From NCBI GenBank assembly GCA_963920575.1, contig OY986969.1, positions 26,327,434 through 26,391,433 of the forward strand: DNA of 64,000 nucleotides. Reading direction: 5' to 3'. Positions within the stretch are counted from its first letter, which is position 1. Every line of letters begins with the position of its first letter. The position numbers and the translations under genes were made by a program. A model generated the notes under the pieces. It was not told the origin of the DNA, ran no database searches, and was given only the letters and a program-made list of their open reading frames with translations. This DNA comes from Narthecium ossifragum. Its lineage: Eukaryota > Streptophyta > Magnoliopsida > Dioscoreales > Nartheciaceae. Of the stretch, positions 13,401 to 26,419 are shown in pieces.

Positions 13401-15747
13401 CCTTGGATCTTGTCATTTCTGAAGCACTAGATGCAATAGTGCCATTTGACTGCGTACCCAAAGAAGCTTGAGTAACAGATCTTGAAGCTGGAGATCTAGA
13501 AATCTGGTCATGACACTTGGGCAAGGATATGTCCACTCTGGTGCAAACAGACTGAGATTCATAACCAGGAACTGATAGTCTACTGGATGCAGGCAGTGGA
13601 CTCTTTTTGGCCAAAGATTTGTGTGTAACATCAGACAGAAGAGCACCTGGAACACATCCTAGTTGTGCAAATAAGGACTTCACATGATTTATTAAACCAA
13701 CGTTCTCCACAGCCTACACAACAGGGCAGAGGATTTAAATTAGCTCAACCCCATGAACTCGAGCCAATTAACTAACATCCAAATATATCTCCAGAGCATG
13801 CAAAAAGCGAATATTCTGCTGCAAGCGTTAATGTACTCTAAATGCTAAGGGAAACTCTGGTCATCCCTGACACATCCTTCTTTTTTCCTGCTGAAAAGAA
13901 AGAATAGAGCTCACCAGCTGTGTAGAACCGAGTTGCACAACGCCATGTGGGAGTACAGGAATAACCACAATTGTCTGCCAACAACCAATAGTCAAAACTT
14001 AGAGCAGCTTGTAATAGAGTTAGATAAATATTTTAGAAATTAAACAAACATAGTACATAAAGTCAAGTCTTTTTTACCTGTATCCCTGACAAAAAATGGT
14101 TCTTTATCTCGGCCAAGCCCTGTAAGAGAAAGAAGATTTAAATGGATTTTTTTAGCCAACATCAAGCATGATTGTGCAGTCAAGACCTGTTTTCAAAAAA
14201 ATGGAAAAAAGCAAAATAACTTGGCATATAACGTACATTGCAAGATGCAATGGCATCTAGAAATGCAATGCAGTGTTAATCACACTATGCTAAGAGGCGA
14301 ATCTGCATACATGAAGCTAATTACACTTGAGAATTATCCAAACATGATGGAGTTGAACTTGCCCATTCTTTCCATTTTGCCTCTAAGAATTTTCATTTTT
14401 ATCCACTACTTGAGGTTGCAAAAGTCTCTTCCTCACTCAAGTTTTACAACTTGCCTCATCAGGGCTCTCTAAACCCCTTCATCTCTTGAGCCCTAGGTGT
14501 TCCCTACTCAAAGCTTGCCAAGAATACATCCTATATACCCATGCAACAAGTCCCCCTATCCACACAAGGGAAAAAAAGTTCCAGATGATATAGTAACGAG
14601 AATCTTCGGGATAGCTAATAAAGAAAATGACTGAGGGCCTAATTTCTCGATTTTATATACTAGTAAATAAAAAAATGAAGCAAACAGTGTTAAATGCCTG
14701 CATATTTCAAGCGCAAAAAATCTTCAAATGCCATTTTTAAATGACAAAGCCATACCGTCGATCCATTTAGTACATCTTGAGTGATCCATTGGTAGTTTCC
14801 AGTCAACGCAGCTTGCCCAATTATCCTGCATTATGATGGCCAGCAGATCAACATCTTAACTTAAGCGTAGAAGTTCCACAGATAACTACACAGCATGCAT
14901 TGAAAGATAGAAAGCAAGAACAATTGCCATACCCGTCTCCAACAACATGGACCTGAGAAGCCATGGTCTTGTGAAAAAGCATGACCACTTTATCTTCCCC
15001 TTCGCATCCAAGTTCATTAAAGTGATCATTACCCAAACTTCGACCCATTCCCCTTTCCTTAAGTAGCAAATCCACAGCATCAAATCCAGAAATGACTTGG
15101 GATCGTTCGCAATGCCCATCCTCCCACACCAGATGCCTGCTAAATTTAAAGCTAGAGTCTCCAAGAATATACTAATCCAAGACTGAACATAGAATCAAAA
15201 TAATCAAATTTAAGCCATAAAAACTGATAACTAGGCCCCTCCTAGGATCACAGAATCCCTGATATCTTAACAATGTCTACTCCAAAAGGAAGAAAGAATT
15301 TAAAAGTGGAGGAACTAATGCGTAAAAGCACACCTTTTATGGCAAAAGCAACTAATAATCACACACTAAACTCTAAATTACTCCGACAATGAAAAGCCAA
15401 GGCGAAGCGTAACTATCATTCTCCTTTAACCAACTTTCTTCTTCTTTTATCCAGGAAAAAAAGGGCATATTCCTTTGGATTCCCATAGAATAGTAAAAAA
15501 GGAGCAATAACTCACCCTCAGCTAGGAAAAAAAACACTCCATGAAACATCCACAAAACCCTAAAAACAGCGAGAAGAAGGAGAGAGAGAAAAACCCGCGA
15601 AATGACCCAAAAAAACGAAAAACCCGGGAAACATTCGGATGAAACTCACATGGGGCTCCGGAATCCGACCGCACGCCAGAACACAGCATAGGACCACCCG
15701 ATCTCCGCACACAGGCGCCGCAGAGCTTCTCTAAGCAGCGCACCCAT
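10446..15747 (-). CDS. LHW: LONESOME HIGHWAY-type bHLH transcription factor
   Basis: Ten exons on the minus strand fit: 15747-15650, 15136-14933, 14825-14756, 14119-14078, 13974-13915, 13713-11812, 11691-11590, 11210-11070, 10959-10834 and 10619-10446. All keep frame and give 972 residues. The N-terminus (MGALLREALRRLC, GWSYAVFW, then WEDG) and the GQAALTGNYQW and VIPVLPHGVVQLGS blocks are hallmarks of the LHW/bHLH155/EMB1444 group (bHLH-MYC N-terminal, GAF-like). The atypical bHLH spans about 760-826 (RPKDRQMIQDRVKELREIVP, then LSIDALFEKTIKHMLFLQ). A C-terminal ACT-like region follows. In Arabidopsis LHW dimerises with TMO5 to drive vascular cell divisions. The central part from the 1.9-kb exon is poorly conserved and serine-rich. 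It is longer than Arabidopsis LHW, as recalled. Confidence 0.93.
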
Positions 15748-16100
15748 TCGATCCCCACCGATCGGAACCCTAATCCACGATATCAATAGACGCGCAAATC
15801 AACAGGAAACCTACGAGTCAACGACTAACTCCCCCGGCAGGAGGCCCGGCCCGCTTGCTTCTCCCTGACGCCCGCGCTCCGCTTCCTCGCCGGCTGCCCC
15901 ACGGCCTCCACCGCCCTCCGGCTACCCATCGCAGCAGAGAGAAGCGGCCGGCGCGGAGAAAAAAGGCGAGCCAGCGACCCTCGCTAGAACAAGAGAGATG
16001 AACGGAGGCAGAAAGAGAGAGGAATATTTCGGAGACAGGAGGGGCGTTATGGGAAGGAAAAACAAGGGAAGCGATGGACGGCACTATTCCCGGTGGACTG
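15748..16100 (-). promoter_or_regulatory. GC-rich 5' leader and promoter-proximal region of the LHW-like gene
   Basis: GC-rich DNA upstream of the minus-strand ATG. It contains an AACCCTAAT motif (about 15766-15774), close to a telo-box, and an upstream minus-strand reading frame of 88 codons (16084-15818) that could act as a uORF if transcription starts beyond 16084. No TATA box is obvious. Confidence 0.3.
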
Positions 16101-16221
16101 CCATCATTCCCTCCGTCAGGGGCAAAACCGGAACCCGAGGAGGCGGAGGAGGAGAGAGAGAGAGTCTTCTTCTATCCGGTCTCCACTATCACTTCACGGC
16201 GACAGTTTGACTGCTGCGCTT

Positions 16222-16225
<4 letters not shown>

Positions 16226-16254
<29 letters not shown>
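16226..16254. repeat. (TC)n microsatellite
   Basis: CT dinucleotide run of about 29 bases, about 480 bases upstream of the LHW-like start codon. Confidence 0.9.
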
Positions 16255-16256
<2 letters not shown>

Positions 16257-16259
16257 TAT

Positions 16260-19200
16260 CAAATGGAGTCGTCCTGTTCCGGTGCCCCGCGAGACAAACT
16301 GGATCGAGCTCCTCGAAGGATCTGGACCGTCGCTTCATTCCTCTCGAGACCGATGTCCGGCTCCGAACACTAGCCACGACCGAGGAGTAATTTACGGGGG
16401 ATGCCACTGGCCTTGTCGGCTTCTGTCTCGGGGAATACCGCATTAAATACCCCAAAAAGTAGTACAAAGTAAGGAAGTGGGGTTTTTTTTTTATAGCGCT
16501 TGGCTTTCGTGGGGGTTCTCACTTCTCAGCGATGTCCGTGGCTCGAATCGGTATTCCTCTGAGAAAAATCTTACACTCCGCCCCTCGGAATTCGCTATAT
16601 TGCAAATCGGTACTCTGCCGGTAATTTTTCAAAAAAGATAACTAATATCACAAAACCCCGTTAAAAATATATTTTTAGTATAGTCATAAACCCCCCTGAT
16701 AATATCGGATTGTATTTAAAAAATCATAAGATTATTTTGCTGCAATTATATTGATAAAATAACTTAACGACTCCTAGCTATAATGGGTATATCTATGTAA
16801 TTTTTAGACTTTAGTCCTATAATATCTAAGAGCATATTAGCCACTTCACAAATTAATCATGCACTTTTAATGTAATTAAGTCACGAGGGGTAGTTATATG
16901 AAATAGCCTGTGTTTTCAGGGGTTTTTACGAAACTGTCAGAAATCCAGGGGGTTTAGTGATTTTTGGCTATTTCAGGGGGTTTTATGGAACTTTTTCGAG
17001 TTTTACAGTGCTGGGATGTGGGCTCTGACACGGCCCAGGGGGCTGTCGTCACCTTTTGGTTATTAAATTTCGAGAATTTGCTGAAATGCAGGGTTGTTTT
17101 TGTTATCTTCATGCCTTTTCTTTTGAGGAAAAAGGTGTTGGAATTGCTTTTGTTTTTTGTTATGTCTCGCTATTATAATAAGACAACGTGGCTAATTTGG
17201 ACTCGGATGTGGAACTTTGGGCCAGACCAGTTCCAATTTCGAGTTGATCTAGTGTGATTAGCTGGCCTTTTGCAGCTTTTGATAATAGTGGATGGGACAT
17301 AAGGGGATAAACTTATTGGACATCTATGGATAGATAGAGCAAAGCAATTAGGGGCATGATCTTGTCTATTGTTTGAGTGAGAGATGAGGGAGCTTGTTCG
17401 TCTTGATTAGTGCCACACAAAACATGGTAGTGGCACACTTTATCTGACTCGATGCACGCTGCTCAATAATTAAGTCTCCACTACCGTTTTATGTTGCTCG
17501 GCGATCTACATCGTACTTTGAGAACTTGACCGTGTTTTATGTTATAGGACTTGTTCTTAATAAAATGTTTCATGGAAATATATGCATTTCTTATTTGAAA
17601 TTCTTCCTTCCTCGAATCTTTAGATTCTTATATGAATAAATACATAACTTTACGTAGATTAGTCTAAGTTAAAACAATCCTTGAGTGGTTAGTCCCACCC
17701 TATCGAATTTGTTATAAATGTAGAACATTTGCTCCGTAGTTCTCCTACCTTAGAATATGCATAGCAATAGATAACCCTAAATCACATATTTGAATAACTT
17801 GTATAAAGTAAAAGGGACTGCTGCAAAAGAGTTGGGTGGTTGTGACCTCAAATCAACTGGTTGCAAACATTTCTACAGACATGGAAAGCTTTGAGCACAA
17901 GTTCCAACTGATTGTCCTCGCGGCTATGGGTTTGCCTGGCTTAGCAGAGCAAGGGAATAATACCATGAAGAGCATTTGATCCAAAACCCCTCATGAGAAA
18001 AAAACATGGCGAGGCACTAGGAAAAGCACCCCTCTTTGAGCCTATGGGGGCACATTAAAGCCCGACAGGCGGAAAGGATTCATATAAGCTAGAGCTAGCC
18101 AAGTTCAACAACTTATTCATATTCCTTCTCATTGAGCCTATACACGTATTTTATTAGTCACTACGATCCTGATAATTTTATACTAGTCTCTGAGAACATA
18201 AGAGAGAAGAGCCCTTCATCCACCTCGCGCGACCCACCTCTGTTCTGAAATATTATGGGCATGCGGCATGGAATTGCCCAGGATGAGAGGAGTTTTGAGC
18301 TGGTGAGGAGGGAGGCATAGTTGATAGTTGTAGTGAGAGAGAGATCATTCATCAAGTGTTTGAAATTAATTAAAAGGGGGTACTAGTGGGGTTAAGGTGG
18401 AGGGTTATTAGTTTAATTAAATATCTTCAACTTTATAGTGGGAAAAAGGAGGAGTGCGTAACCCATCATTCTTCATGATGAGAGATGAAGGGATAGATGG
18501 GAACACTCCTTCAACAACGACGACAACAAAGTTACGAATTTAAAAGGAGATCCCATTTGCCCCAAAGAAAGACAAATCCGCACGAGAATCTTGACCTTTT
18601 ATTTTCCCCTCTTCTCACATAGCATAATTTAAAACCAATATAGCATATATATTTATTTATTTCTCAAAAAAAAAACAAAGAGCTAATTATTAATATATTT
18701 ATCGGAGGCATGTATCTATATATAAATTAGATCCAAGGGGAAAATTTATTTTTGAATGGTGGGTCCCATGCCAGGATCACTTTTGGTGAAATAGGCTTCT
18801 CGATGATTATGATGATAATGCGACTCTTTTTAATTTGTCTCTATCCAAATCCAAATACATAATTAACCTATAAATCTTGGTTCCACTAATGGCTATTTGG
18901 AATTACATAACTATCACCATCACTGTCACTGTTTAATGAGTTGTGACTTGTGAGTGGGTAGGTCTGACCTACCCACCCCATTTCTAAATGGATTTGCATC
19001 AATGATTTGTGATCTCAACTCGACCAACTTACTTGTTTGTAAGTCAATTTGGTATTATCTTCTTTCTAGTTTTATCTTTGATGACTGTTTACCAAACTCA
19101 AAGCAAATTTTTTATTACATTAAAACCAACTAAAAGTTTAGACTTACCAAAAAAAATTATATATAATTTGTATGCAAAGATTAATTGATTATTAATAAGA

Positions 19201-19550
19201 ACGTGATAAATGGGAATCATAGGAATACAAATTGGAAGATAGTGCTTGGAAGTTGGAAGGGCTGCTGCTGTCCAAGAACCTCTCTTGTATTAGTTTCAAT
19301 GGTCGGTCACTTTATGGTTAACCTAAGTTATCTTATGTTTAGCTCTCTCTCTCTCTCATCAGTGAGTGGTGGATGGAGTGTGGTCAAAGGCAGCAGAGTT
19401 ACTTTTTCTCGTCCACATCAAATTCGACACGTTTATAAACTGGGCCTTAAAGGTGACACGTGTGCTGCACAAGATCACATGGGCTCTTATTCTCTCTTAC
19501 TTAGACATCTCCGTGTAGCTGTCCCTTTTAAAGTGAATATTATTGACTGA
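16260..19550. other. Gene-free part of duplication unit A
   Basis: AT-rich intergenic DNA with a few GGGGG-rich blocks near 16900-16985 that look repeat-derived. No ORF with known homology. This stretch, with the 5' half of the bHLH gene, has no counterpart in unit B, so it was deleted there or never copied. Confidence 0.4.
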
Positions 19551-22500
19551 GCCCAAAAGGAACTGTGGGTTTAAATGGGCTGAAGTTGTTTCGGCCCGTT
19601 TCCTTACAAGGGCCATGTTTGGGTTTAAGCGTGTTATACACCAACAACCTGTAGCCTGTAGGACATGAAATATACTGTGACATGGCACACTATTGCTGAC
19701 ACTCTGTACTGCATGATACATCATGACTGTCGACTAACCCTATGCTCATAGGGGTCTAACTAAAAATTTATACAGATTAGCTAGGCGGCTGGGTGGTCCT
19801 AATAGTGGGCCGGGTTCAAGTTGGCCCGAACAAACCGGCAACTTGTCTCATGCGTTGTTGTTATGGCCCCCTCCACTCGTTCAACTTGGTCCTCTCAAGC
19901 TCGGCATGCATCACTCACTGTCTCCAACTTGTCTCATGCATGCATTGCCACCTTACCCTCTGATGATCCTGACTCAACCATGTTTTGGTGGTGGACATAA
20001 TGTTGGGTTTTGACCATTTGGGCCAGTCTAATTGGTGCATCCGTGCATGGATTGCTTAGTGGAGATTGAATCGATATTTACCTAAGAGAAGTTTTAATTG
20101 GCTTTCGCTTCCACAGATTTTATTTGTCCACAAATAGATTTGATACACTGCACGCATTTTGGATGGCAACAAAAGGTCATATATAGTTTCTCCGCCAACA
20201 TGATCTATCTTCTATAGATATGACAGGAGATATACATAAAAATTTGTATCTATGTGATAAGTCAAAGCTTAGTCTCCATTTTGCGCGTAACACTAGGTTT
20301 TGTACAGATGATCGATGCTTAAAAAGTACTTAGTTAAAGCTTTAATATCCATTTGTCTGATCAGATTGGTGGCTTGCGTACGTCTTAAGTAATCTAGTTA
20401 AGTAACCTCTTCTTTTATTAAAGTTATAAACGTAAAGCAATTAAACATGCCAATGCTCATCAATGCATGTCCACTAAACTAAACTTTAGGCTATATGTAT
20501 AACTCGACCGTACGTATATAACTTGACTATCTATAGTACGTATTGAGATGTGGACTCAATGCCAACAATCTAATTAAGCAATCTTCTAAGCCGTACGTGG
20601 CTCTCTTTCTTCATTTCTGAGACTAAAATTAAGCTCTACCTCATGACCTAAACGAAAGCATTAATTTAAAAAGGCGAATAGCATGAAGTCCTGGAAGAGG
20701 CCAGTAACAATTGCATGTTTCGATCGAATATATATGTACTCTTTTTACAGATTAACTATAGGAGATCATGGATAATGGATGTCCAAATCAAGCTTAATCG
20801 GCCGACAACTACGAAGAGCAAAAGAAAAACTTGAAAGCGATGCTGATGCATGATGGCCTGGCCACTTGGAAAACCCCACCGAGGAAGCTCAAATTCGTGG
20901 GGCTTTCCTCTTATAGGATTTTGGATTAATTTGACGATCGATACGGTGATGTGTACGGTGCAACTATATATATCTACAATACGCTCACTTCTCAAGAGAG
21001 ATTGATTTTGTTTCCAAAAATGGTAGGTGAGATGGATAGCACTACGTACGAATCTCGATCATACGCGATGGTGCCGTACGGATCATGATTCATGAGTGAT
21101 GGTTTAACGAGGTGTTGGAAGACATTAACACAGAGGCTTGTCAGTCGATCTACGTTGCATGCATAAGCACTTATGGTTGGAAACAAACTCAAGTTCTTTA
21201 TTCTTACAGGTTGATTTTAAACTATACAAACTAGAATCTCATTTCACATCACTCTTAGAATCCAAACCAGGTGCTGAACGATCGACAGAGGGTGTGCATT
21301 CAGAAGGACAGGAAAACGACACGCTATTCCAGCAACTTGGCTCTGCCATGAGAGCATCGGAGGGGATAAGGTATGGAGAGAGGGAATATAGGAAAGGGAT
21401 CGAGGCTGTACGTACTTGCAGGGGAGGTGGTATCCCTGCTGTTTCCCTCATCCTCATGCATGTGCCTTAGCTGTTTGCATAGCACTGGGGGGAAAAAAAG
21501 TGAAGGGTACGGTAGTTTTTAGTAAAGGATGAAGTGGATGCTAGAGTTCAGTTTGTGGGCTTCTGCTATATTCTACAATGGCATAATGCAAGCCTAAAAG
21601 CAGGACACAAGGTGTCTGTTCACATCAAGCTTTCGCTTGATTTACTGTTCATCTATGGATGGATGATCAAGCTGGTGATCATCTCATTTATTTGTTAGCA
21701 TATATTGTCAGATCGAATAAATTCCAAATCAATTCTCACCGGCCGTGAATTGAATAGAATTCCATTGGTTATTCTTGTTTTATGTTCTTCCCTGTAATTA
21801 GCCCAGCAATATATTCCCTTCCAGAATCCTGTTGTTTAATTTATAGATAACACAACCCCTTGTGGCCTAGAATGATTCATCAGTATCAAAAAGTGAATAT
21901 TGAATATAAGGAACGGATCGAATGATTAAAATCACGGGACAAATCTATATATGGTATTCCAATATTGCTAGCTCAAGAAAGAAAAATGGCGCCAACGATC
22001 GATATTGTCTAAAAATGTTAGATACATATGAATATAAGAAGAGAGATTGATTATATGTAAAGCAGCAGGGTACGTATTTCGCATTTTCATTCAGGAACGA
22101 GGCTCTGTAAAAATGTACCTCCCTTCAAAAAACCAATCCTGCTGCTCTGAAAGACTTATCTTCTGAATCTTAATGAGATGCATGCAGTGACATAATTTGG
22201 TCCTTTATCTGCTTACAGAAATCTCCAGGCAGAAAGTTTCTGCGGTTTATACACATCAAATTAAGGCAAACTCTGTTTGTCGCCCTCATAGGCATAGCTG
22301 GCTGCTAATTAAATGGTCCATGAAACATAACAAAATACAACAAGGTATGGAATCACAAACCATTACAAAGTTATGGAAAACATGACATATATATAAACGA
22401 ATGAGGAAGTGCATGCGGTATGGGTCCTTGTAACTTGAGCAACTCAACAACCTTTTTAACAATTACAAACCCCATGCCACTTGAATAAGAACAGATATAT

Positions 22501-22628
22501 AGCTAGATAATGTCACACGTCTGTGCTTCAGTCATAGTGCTGGGAAATTCTACAGACTTTCCAAACTCCACATTGAAAAGGTGAGAGAACATTCATGTAC
22601 GTATGGCGTAGATCGATATCTATGAGCA

Positions 22629-22830
22629 TGTTTGGATGCCCCGCTTGGAATTATATGAGCGGAATCCTCCTTGGGACGGGATCGCATGAACGGCCCCGTT
22701 TATGATATCCAAAATGGTTCGGTTTTAAGAAGACGGATTCCGATTCCGCCCATTCTTTAGTTACGGAGGCAGTCAAACGCACCGATGGACGGAATCAGCG
22801 ATCCATCCATGTTGAGCCAAACGCACCTAT
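22629..22830. mobile_element. MITE-like insertion present only upstream of ALMT copy A
   Basis: A GC-richer 200-base block with opposed ends (TGTTTGGATG at the left, AGCCAAACGCACC at the right) sits between sequences that are adjacent in unit B near 33440-33460. The lack of this block in B shows insertion after duplication, or precise loss from B. Ends sharing GTTTGG in inverted orientation recall hAT-like MITEs; the family is not settled. Confidence 0.55.
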
Positions 22831-22993
22831 AGTCTCTTAAAATAGTGGGATGATGGTCAAAATTTCATGGATCTTTTGTTGTTGCCACCTTGAAAGCCAA
22901 AACGTTTTCTCTAGTTTAATACTAATTAATAGAAAAAAGTATTCCTGAGTACATTCCTCTCTCTCTCTTTCTTTGTCCCTCCTCCCTCTGCTG

Positions 22994-23005
22994 GCTTATA
23001 TAAGC
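22994..23005 (+). promoter_or_regulatory. TATA box of ALMT copy A
   Basis: GGCTTATATAAGCTCCCC, about 225 bases upstream of the start codon. The same motif in expanded form precedes copy B, so it is conserved across the duplication. Confidence 0.7.
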
Positions 23006-23021
23006 TCCCCTAGCTTCATAT

Positions 23022-23145
23022 GCATTTCCTCCACAACAAAGATCCTGTCTTCCAAAGAGCGAAAGGGATCGAGAGGACTCGCATTTCCTCAACAACAAAG
23101 ATCCTGGCTTCCAAAGAAAGGGAGAGGACCCAGGAGTGCATTTCC
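23022..23145 (+). repeat. Tandem duplication within the ALMT-A 5' leader
   Basis: A unit of about 59 bases beginning GCATTTCCTC and containing ACAACAAAGATCCT starts at 23022 and again at 23081. A third partial copy of the first bases is at 23138. Copy B has only one such unit at about 33642-33665. Confidence 0.8.
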
Positions 23146-23222
23146 TTCTCTGGGTTCCCTAGCTCAAAGGACTCTCTCATCCACTAGCATTTATCCAATA
23201 CCTCCTTCCTCTCTTATTAGCA

Positions 23223-25463
23223 ATGGAAGTACTTGGGCTACCAAGCAGTGAGAAGATTGGATTTGTCTCCTCATGGTGGCTCTACCTTTGCATGATCCCG
23301 GACAAGATTTATGCCGGAGTGGTCGGATTATTCACGAAGCTGAAGAAGATCGCCCTAGATGATCCAAGACGTGTCTTTCACTCCATGAAAGTTGGTCTAG
23401 CACTCACATTGATCTCCATCTTTTACGATATCAATCCTCTCTTCAATAGCTTCGGAATATCGGCCATGTGGGCTGTTCTCACCGTCGTCGTCGTCATGGA
23501 ATACACCGTCGGTACGTAAGCCATCTTTAATTCCTTGGCTTTTAATTTCCATAATTTTAATATCTAGAGTTCACATATTCGATCACCTTCTTCGATGTAA
23601 ATGCTTGATTCTAATTATGAACGTACTACTAATACCTCAGGTGGAACACTGAACAAAGGACTCAATAGAATTTTTGCAACACTACTTGCCGGCGCACTCG
23701 GCCTCGGAGCACACCAGATAGCGGTGCTCTGTGGCGAGAAAGGAGAGCCGATAGTTCTCGGCGTGATGGTCTTCTTGCTAGCATCGGCAGCGACCTTCTC
23801 GCGGTTCATACCGAGTATCAAGGCGAGGTACGACTATGGAGTGACCATATTTATACTCACGTTCAGCCTGGTGGCGGTGTCGAGCTACAGAGTAGACGAG
23901 ATCATACAGTTAGCTCAGCAGAGGCTGTCCACCATCGCCATTGGTGTGGCTACGTGCCTGTGCACCACCATGTTTGTGTGCCCTGTGTGGGCTGGCCAGG
24001 ATCTCCACGACATGGCTTCTACCAACTTAGAAAGGCTTGCAAGCTTCTTACAAGGTATCTATTTAGGCTTCATGGCCCCTTAAGCTACGAATGTTGGTAC
24101 GTAATAACATGAAGACGATACTATCTACGGAAAATAGTGTAGACGTACTTAATTAATTAATTACTCTCTTAAAATGATGATGATATAAGTATAAATCTTT
24201 CTTATCATGTACTTCTATACGTACGTCACTTTGTTATATATGGAGACCGAAAGTAGAAGTAACGTTAATTGCATGTATATAGAGTAGGAGATCATTGTTG
24301 TTTCAACTTGTACTATTTCTTGCAGGACTTGGAGAGGAGTATTTTGGAGAGAAGACAGAGACTGATCAGAGTATTCTAGAGGGCAAGCACTCCTTTCTTC
24401 AGTGTCACAAGGGCGTCCTCAACTCAAAGCCTACAGAGGAGTCAATGGTGAGTCTCTCTAGTCGTAGACATGAGTCAGAAGCATGCAAATCACATGAGTG
24501 GTTCTTTTATTTATTAATTAATTAGTGATTCTAAGTTGGAGATGATGAGCTCGTCATCTTTCCTGGAGGCATCTTTGTAGAAGAAACCTTACCATAAAGA
24601 TGGCTGTCACCAACTTGTGCAAGTTTTCGTCATCTTAGTGCTCTTTGCCCTCATTCATATATTTCAGCTCGGTGGAGGTATAGGGCAGGCTTAAGGAAAG
24701 CAATCCAAACAGATATATAGGAGCCCCCACAGAACCAAATTATCCAACACGTAGTCATGACGGGAATGATGAAATTGAGACGATAGGATGAAGTCATGCA
24801 ATTAATAATCTAACAATGTACCACTCATGTAATATTCTTTCTTATGCAGGATAATTTTGCACAAATTAGCCCCCGCTGATGTAATTTTCACTTCTTTATT
24901 TTATGTAGGCTAATTTGGCGAGGTGTGAACCCGGTCATGGACGTTTCGGGTTCCGCCACCCGTGGAAACAGTACCTCAAAATCGGATCTTTGGCCCGCGA
25001 ATGCGCTTACTCTATGGAGGCCCTCACCGCCCACCTCACCACGCCCGGCAAGCCCGCACCCGCATCCGCATCCGACCTGCTAGAGATCCGAACCGCCTGG
25101 GCCGAGATGAGCTCCGAATCCGCGAAGGCCCTATCTGAGCTGGCTACTGCGATCCGCGCCATGGCGGCTCCGTCGGCCGCTGTAGGCTATCACATGGCGT
25201 CGGCTTCAGCCGCCGCCGAGAAACTTCGAGCCGAGCTGTTGCTACGGAGTGCTGTGTCCAGCGTCCTACACGTGGCTGCCACCTCGGCCATCATGATAGA
25301 CATCGTACGATCGAGCGAGCGGATCGTGGAGGCCGTGGGGGAGCTGGCGCGGCTGGCCTGTTTCAAGAGCGTGGATGGTGTTCACCGAGCCACCGTGAAG
25401 CCGGTCGGCGATGGCGATGGCGATGGCCCGAGTTCCCACGTAGTCATCACCGTGGTGGACTGA
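23223..25463 (+). CDS. ALMT: Aluminium-activated malate transporter family protein, copy A
   Basis: Anion channel of the plant ALMT family, which moves malate and other anions across the plasma or vacuolar membrane. Four exons keep frame: 23223-23511, 23641-24054, 24326-24447 and 24909-25463, giving 459 residues. The hydrophobic N-terminal half (about residues 45-220) contains the family blocks [43 protein letters not shown] and [15 protein letters not shown]. The soluble C-terminal half has the conserved segment after the WEP position. Here the motif reads [10 protein letters not shown]: tryptophan 281 is cysteine (TGT), while copy B has TGG. The last exon is GC-rich. It is a tandem paralogue of 33753-36097. 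Which anion it carries and in which membrane cannot be read from sequence; it resembles the ALMT2/ALMT10 branch, from memory. Confidence 0.93.
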
Positions 25464-26320
25464 TACACTTGGCTCTTGGCTCTACAACGACTGTTGACGC
25501 GGAAGAACTCGTACCTCGTCGTCATCGTCATGAATAATTATTACGAATGATCAGTAAAAACACCATATTAACGAAAGTTTTTTTTGGTAAAAAAATCTAT
25601 TTGTAAGTTTTTTAAGACAATAACCACATCTATTAACTTTTTTAATTAGTTATTAATTTTAAATGATAAAAATACATCTATGAATTTATCAAAAAACTGA
25701 GTTGGATCGGAGAGAAAAGAAAAGTAGAATAAGGGCATTATTATCTTTTTTATGGGATTTGAGCTTATTGATCTAAAACAAGCCCTTCTGGAGTTTTTGG
25801 TAAGGAGGATGAAGCTTTGGACAAAGAGGGGCATGATATGAGGCTTTAGCACTTATAGAGATGCATGAATGAAACAATTAATAAAGAGTCTATGGAACAA
25901 GGTGAAAAATAAGAGAAAGATTGAGGAACCACTTACGTGTGGTGTAGCATGTATATCCATTTTTATATCAATTTTTGTGGTTAAATTGATGAAGAGAGAA
26001 GGGTCTAGCTAATATGTATTTAAGTACATTTACAAGATACTATTATATGTTTCAAGTTCACATTGTACATGAATACGTACGTACTTAATGATTTCTCTGT
26101 TTGCGCCTAATCGCATGAAGATCATACTAATAAGAACAAGCTAGAAGAGTAGGACGAATAATACTGTCACAACCAACTCATCATCGAATAAATATTTGGA
26201 TCAGTATAATTGTGCAAGTAATTAAAAGCTTTAGATTGTCAGCGAAATCATCGGTCTCGTACGTGATGTTGGCATATCAATTCCAAATTCCAAATTAGTA
26301 GCGTAGCTAGACGTACGTAC
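25464..26320. other. 3' flank of ALMT copy A
   Basis: AT-rich. No ORF with homology. The first part differs strongly from the same position of unit B, where a solo LTR lies. Confidence 0.4.
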
Positions 26321-26419
26321 GCCATGAATTCCAAAGTAGTGCTCAAGAGTCAAGACCAAAAGCAGCCACCGTTGTGGAGGAATGGCAAAAGATTTAATAT
26401 TTCTTTTCTTTGCTGGCCG

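Noticed and set aside
5954..15747. BEL1-like and LHW genes as a functional cluster with the CLE gene
   Set aside because: All act in development, but they are separated by unrelated genes, and adjacency in plants rarely means co-function.
21138..21470. 110-codon ORF conserved in position in unit B (31506-31754)
   Set aside because: The DNA matches because of the duplication, but the reading frame is not kept between copies, so coding selection is not supported.
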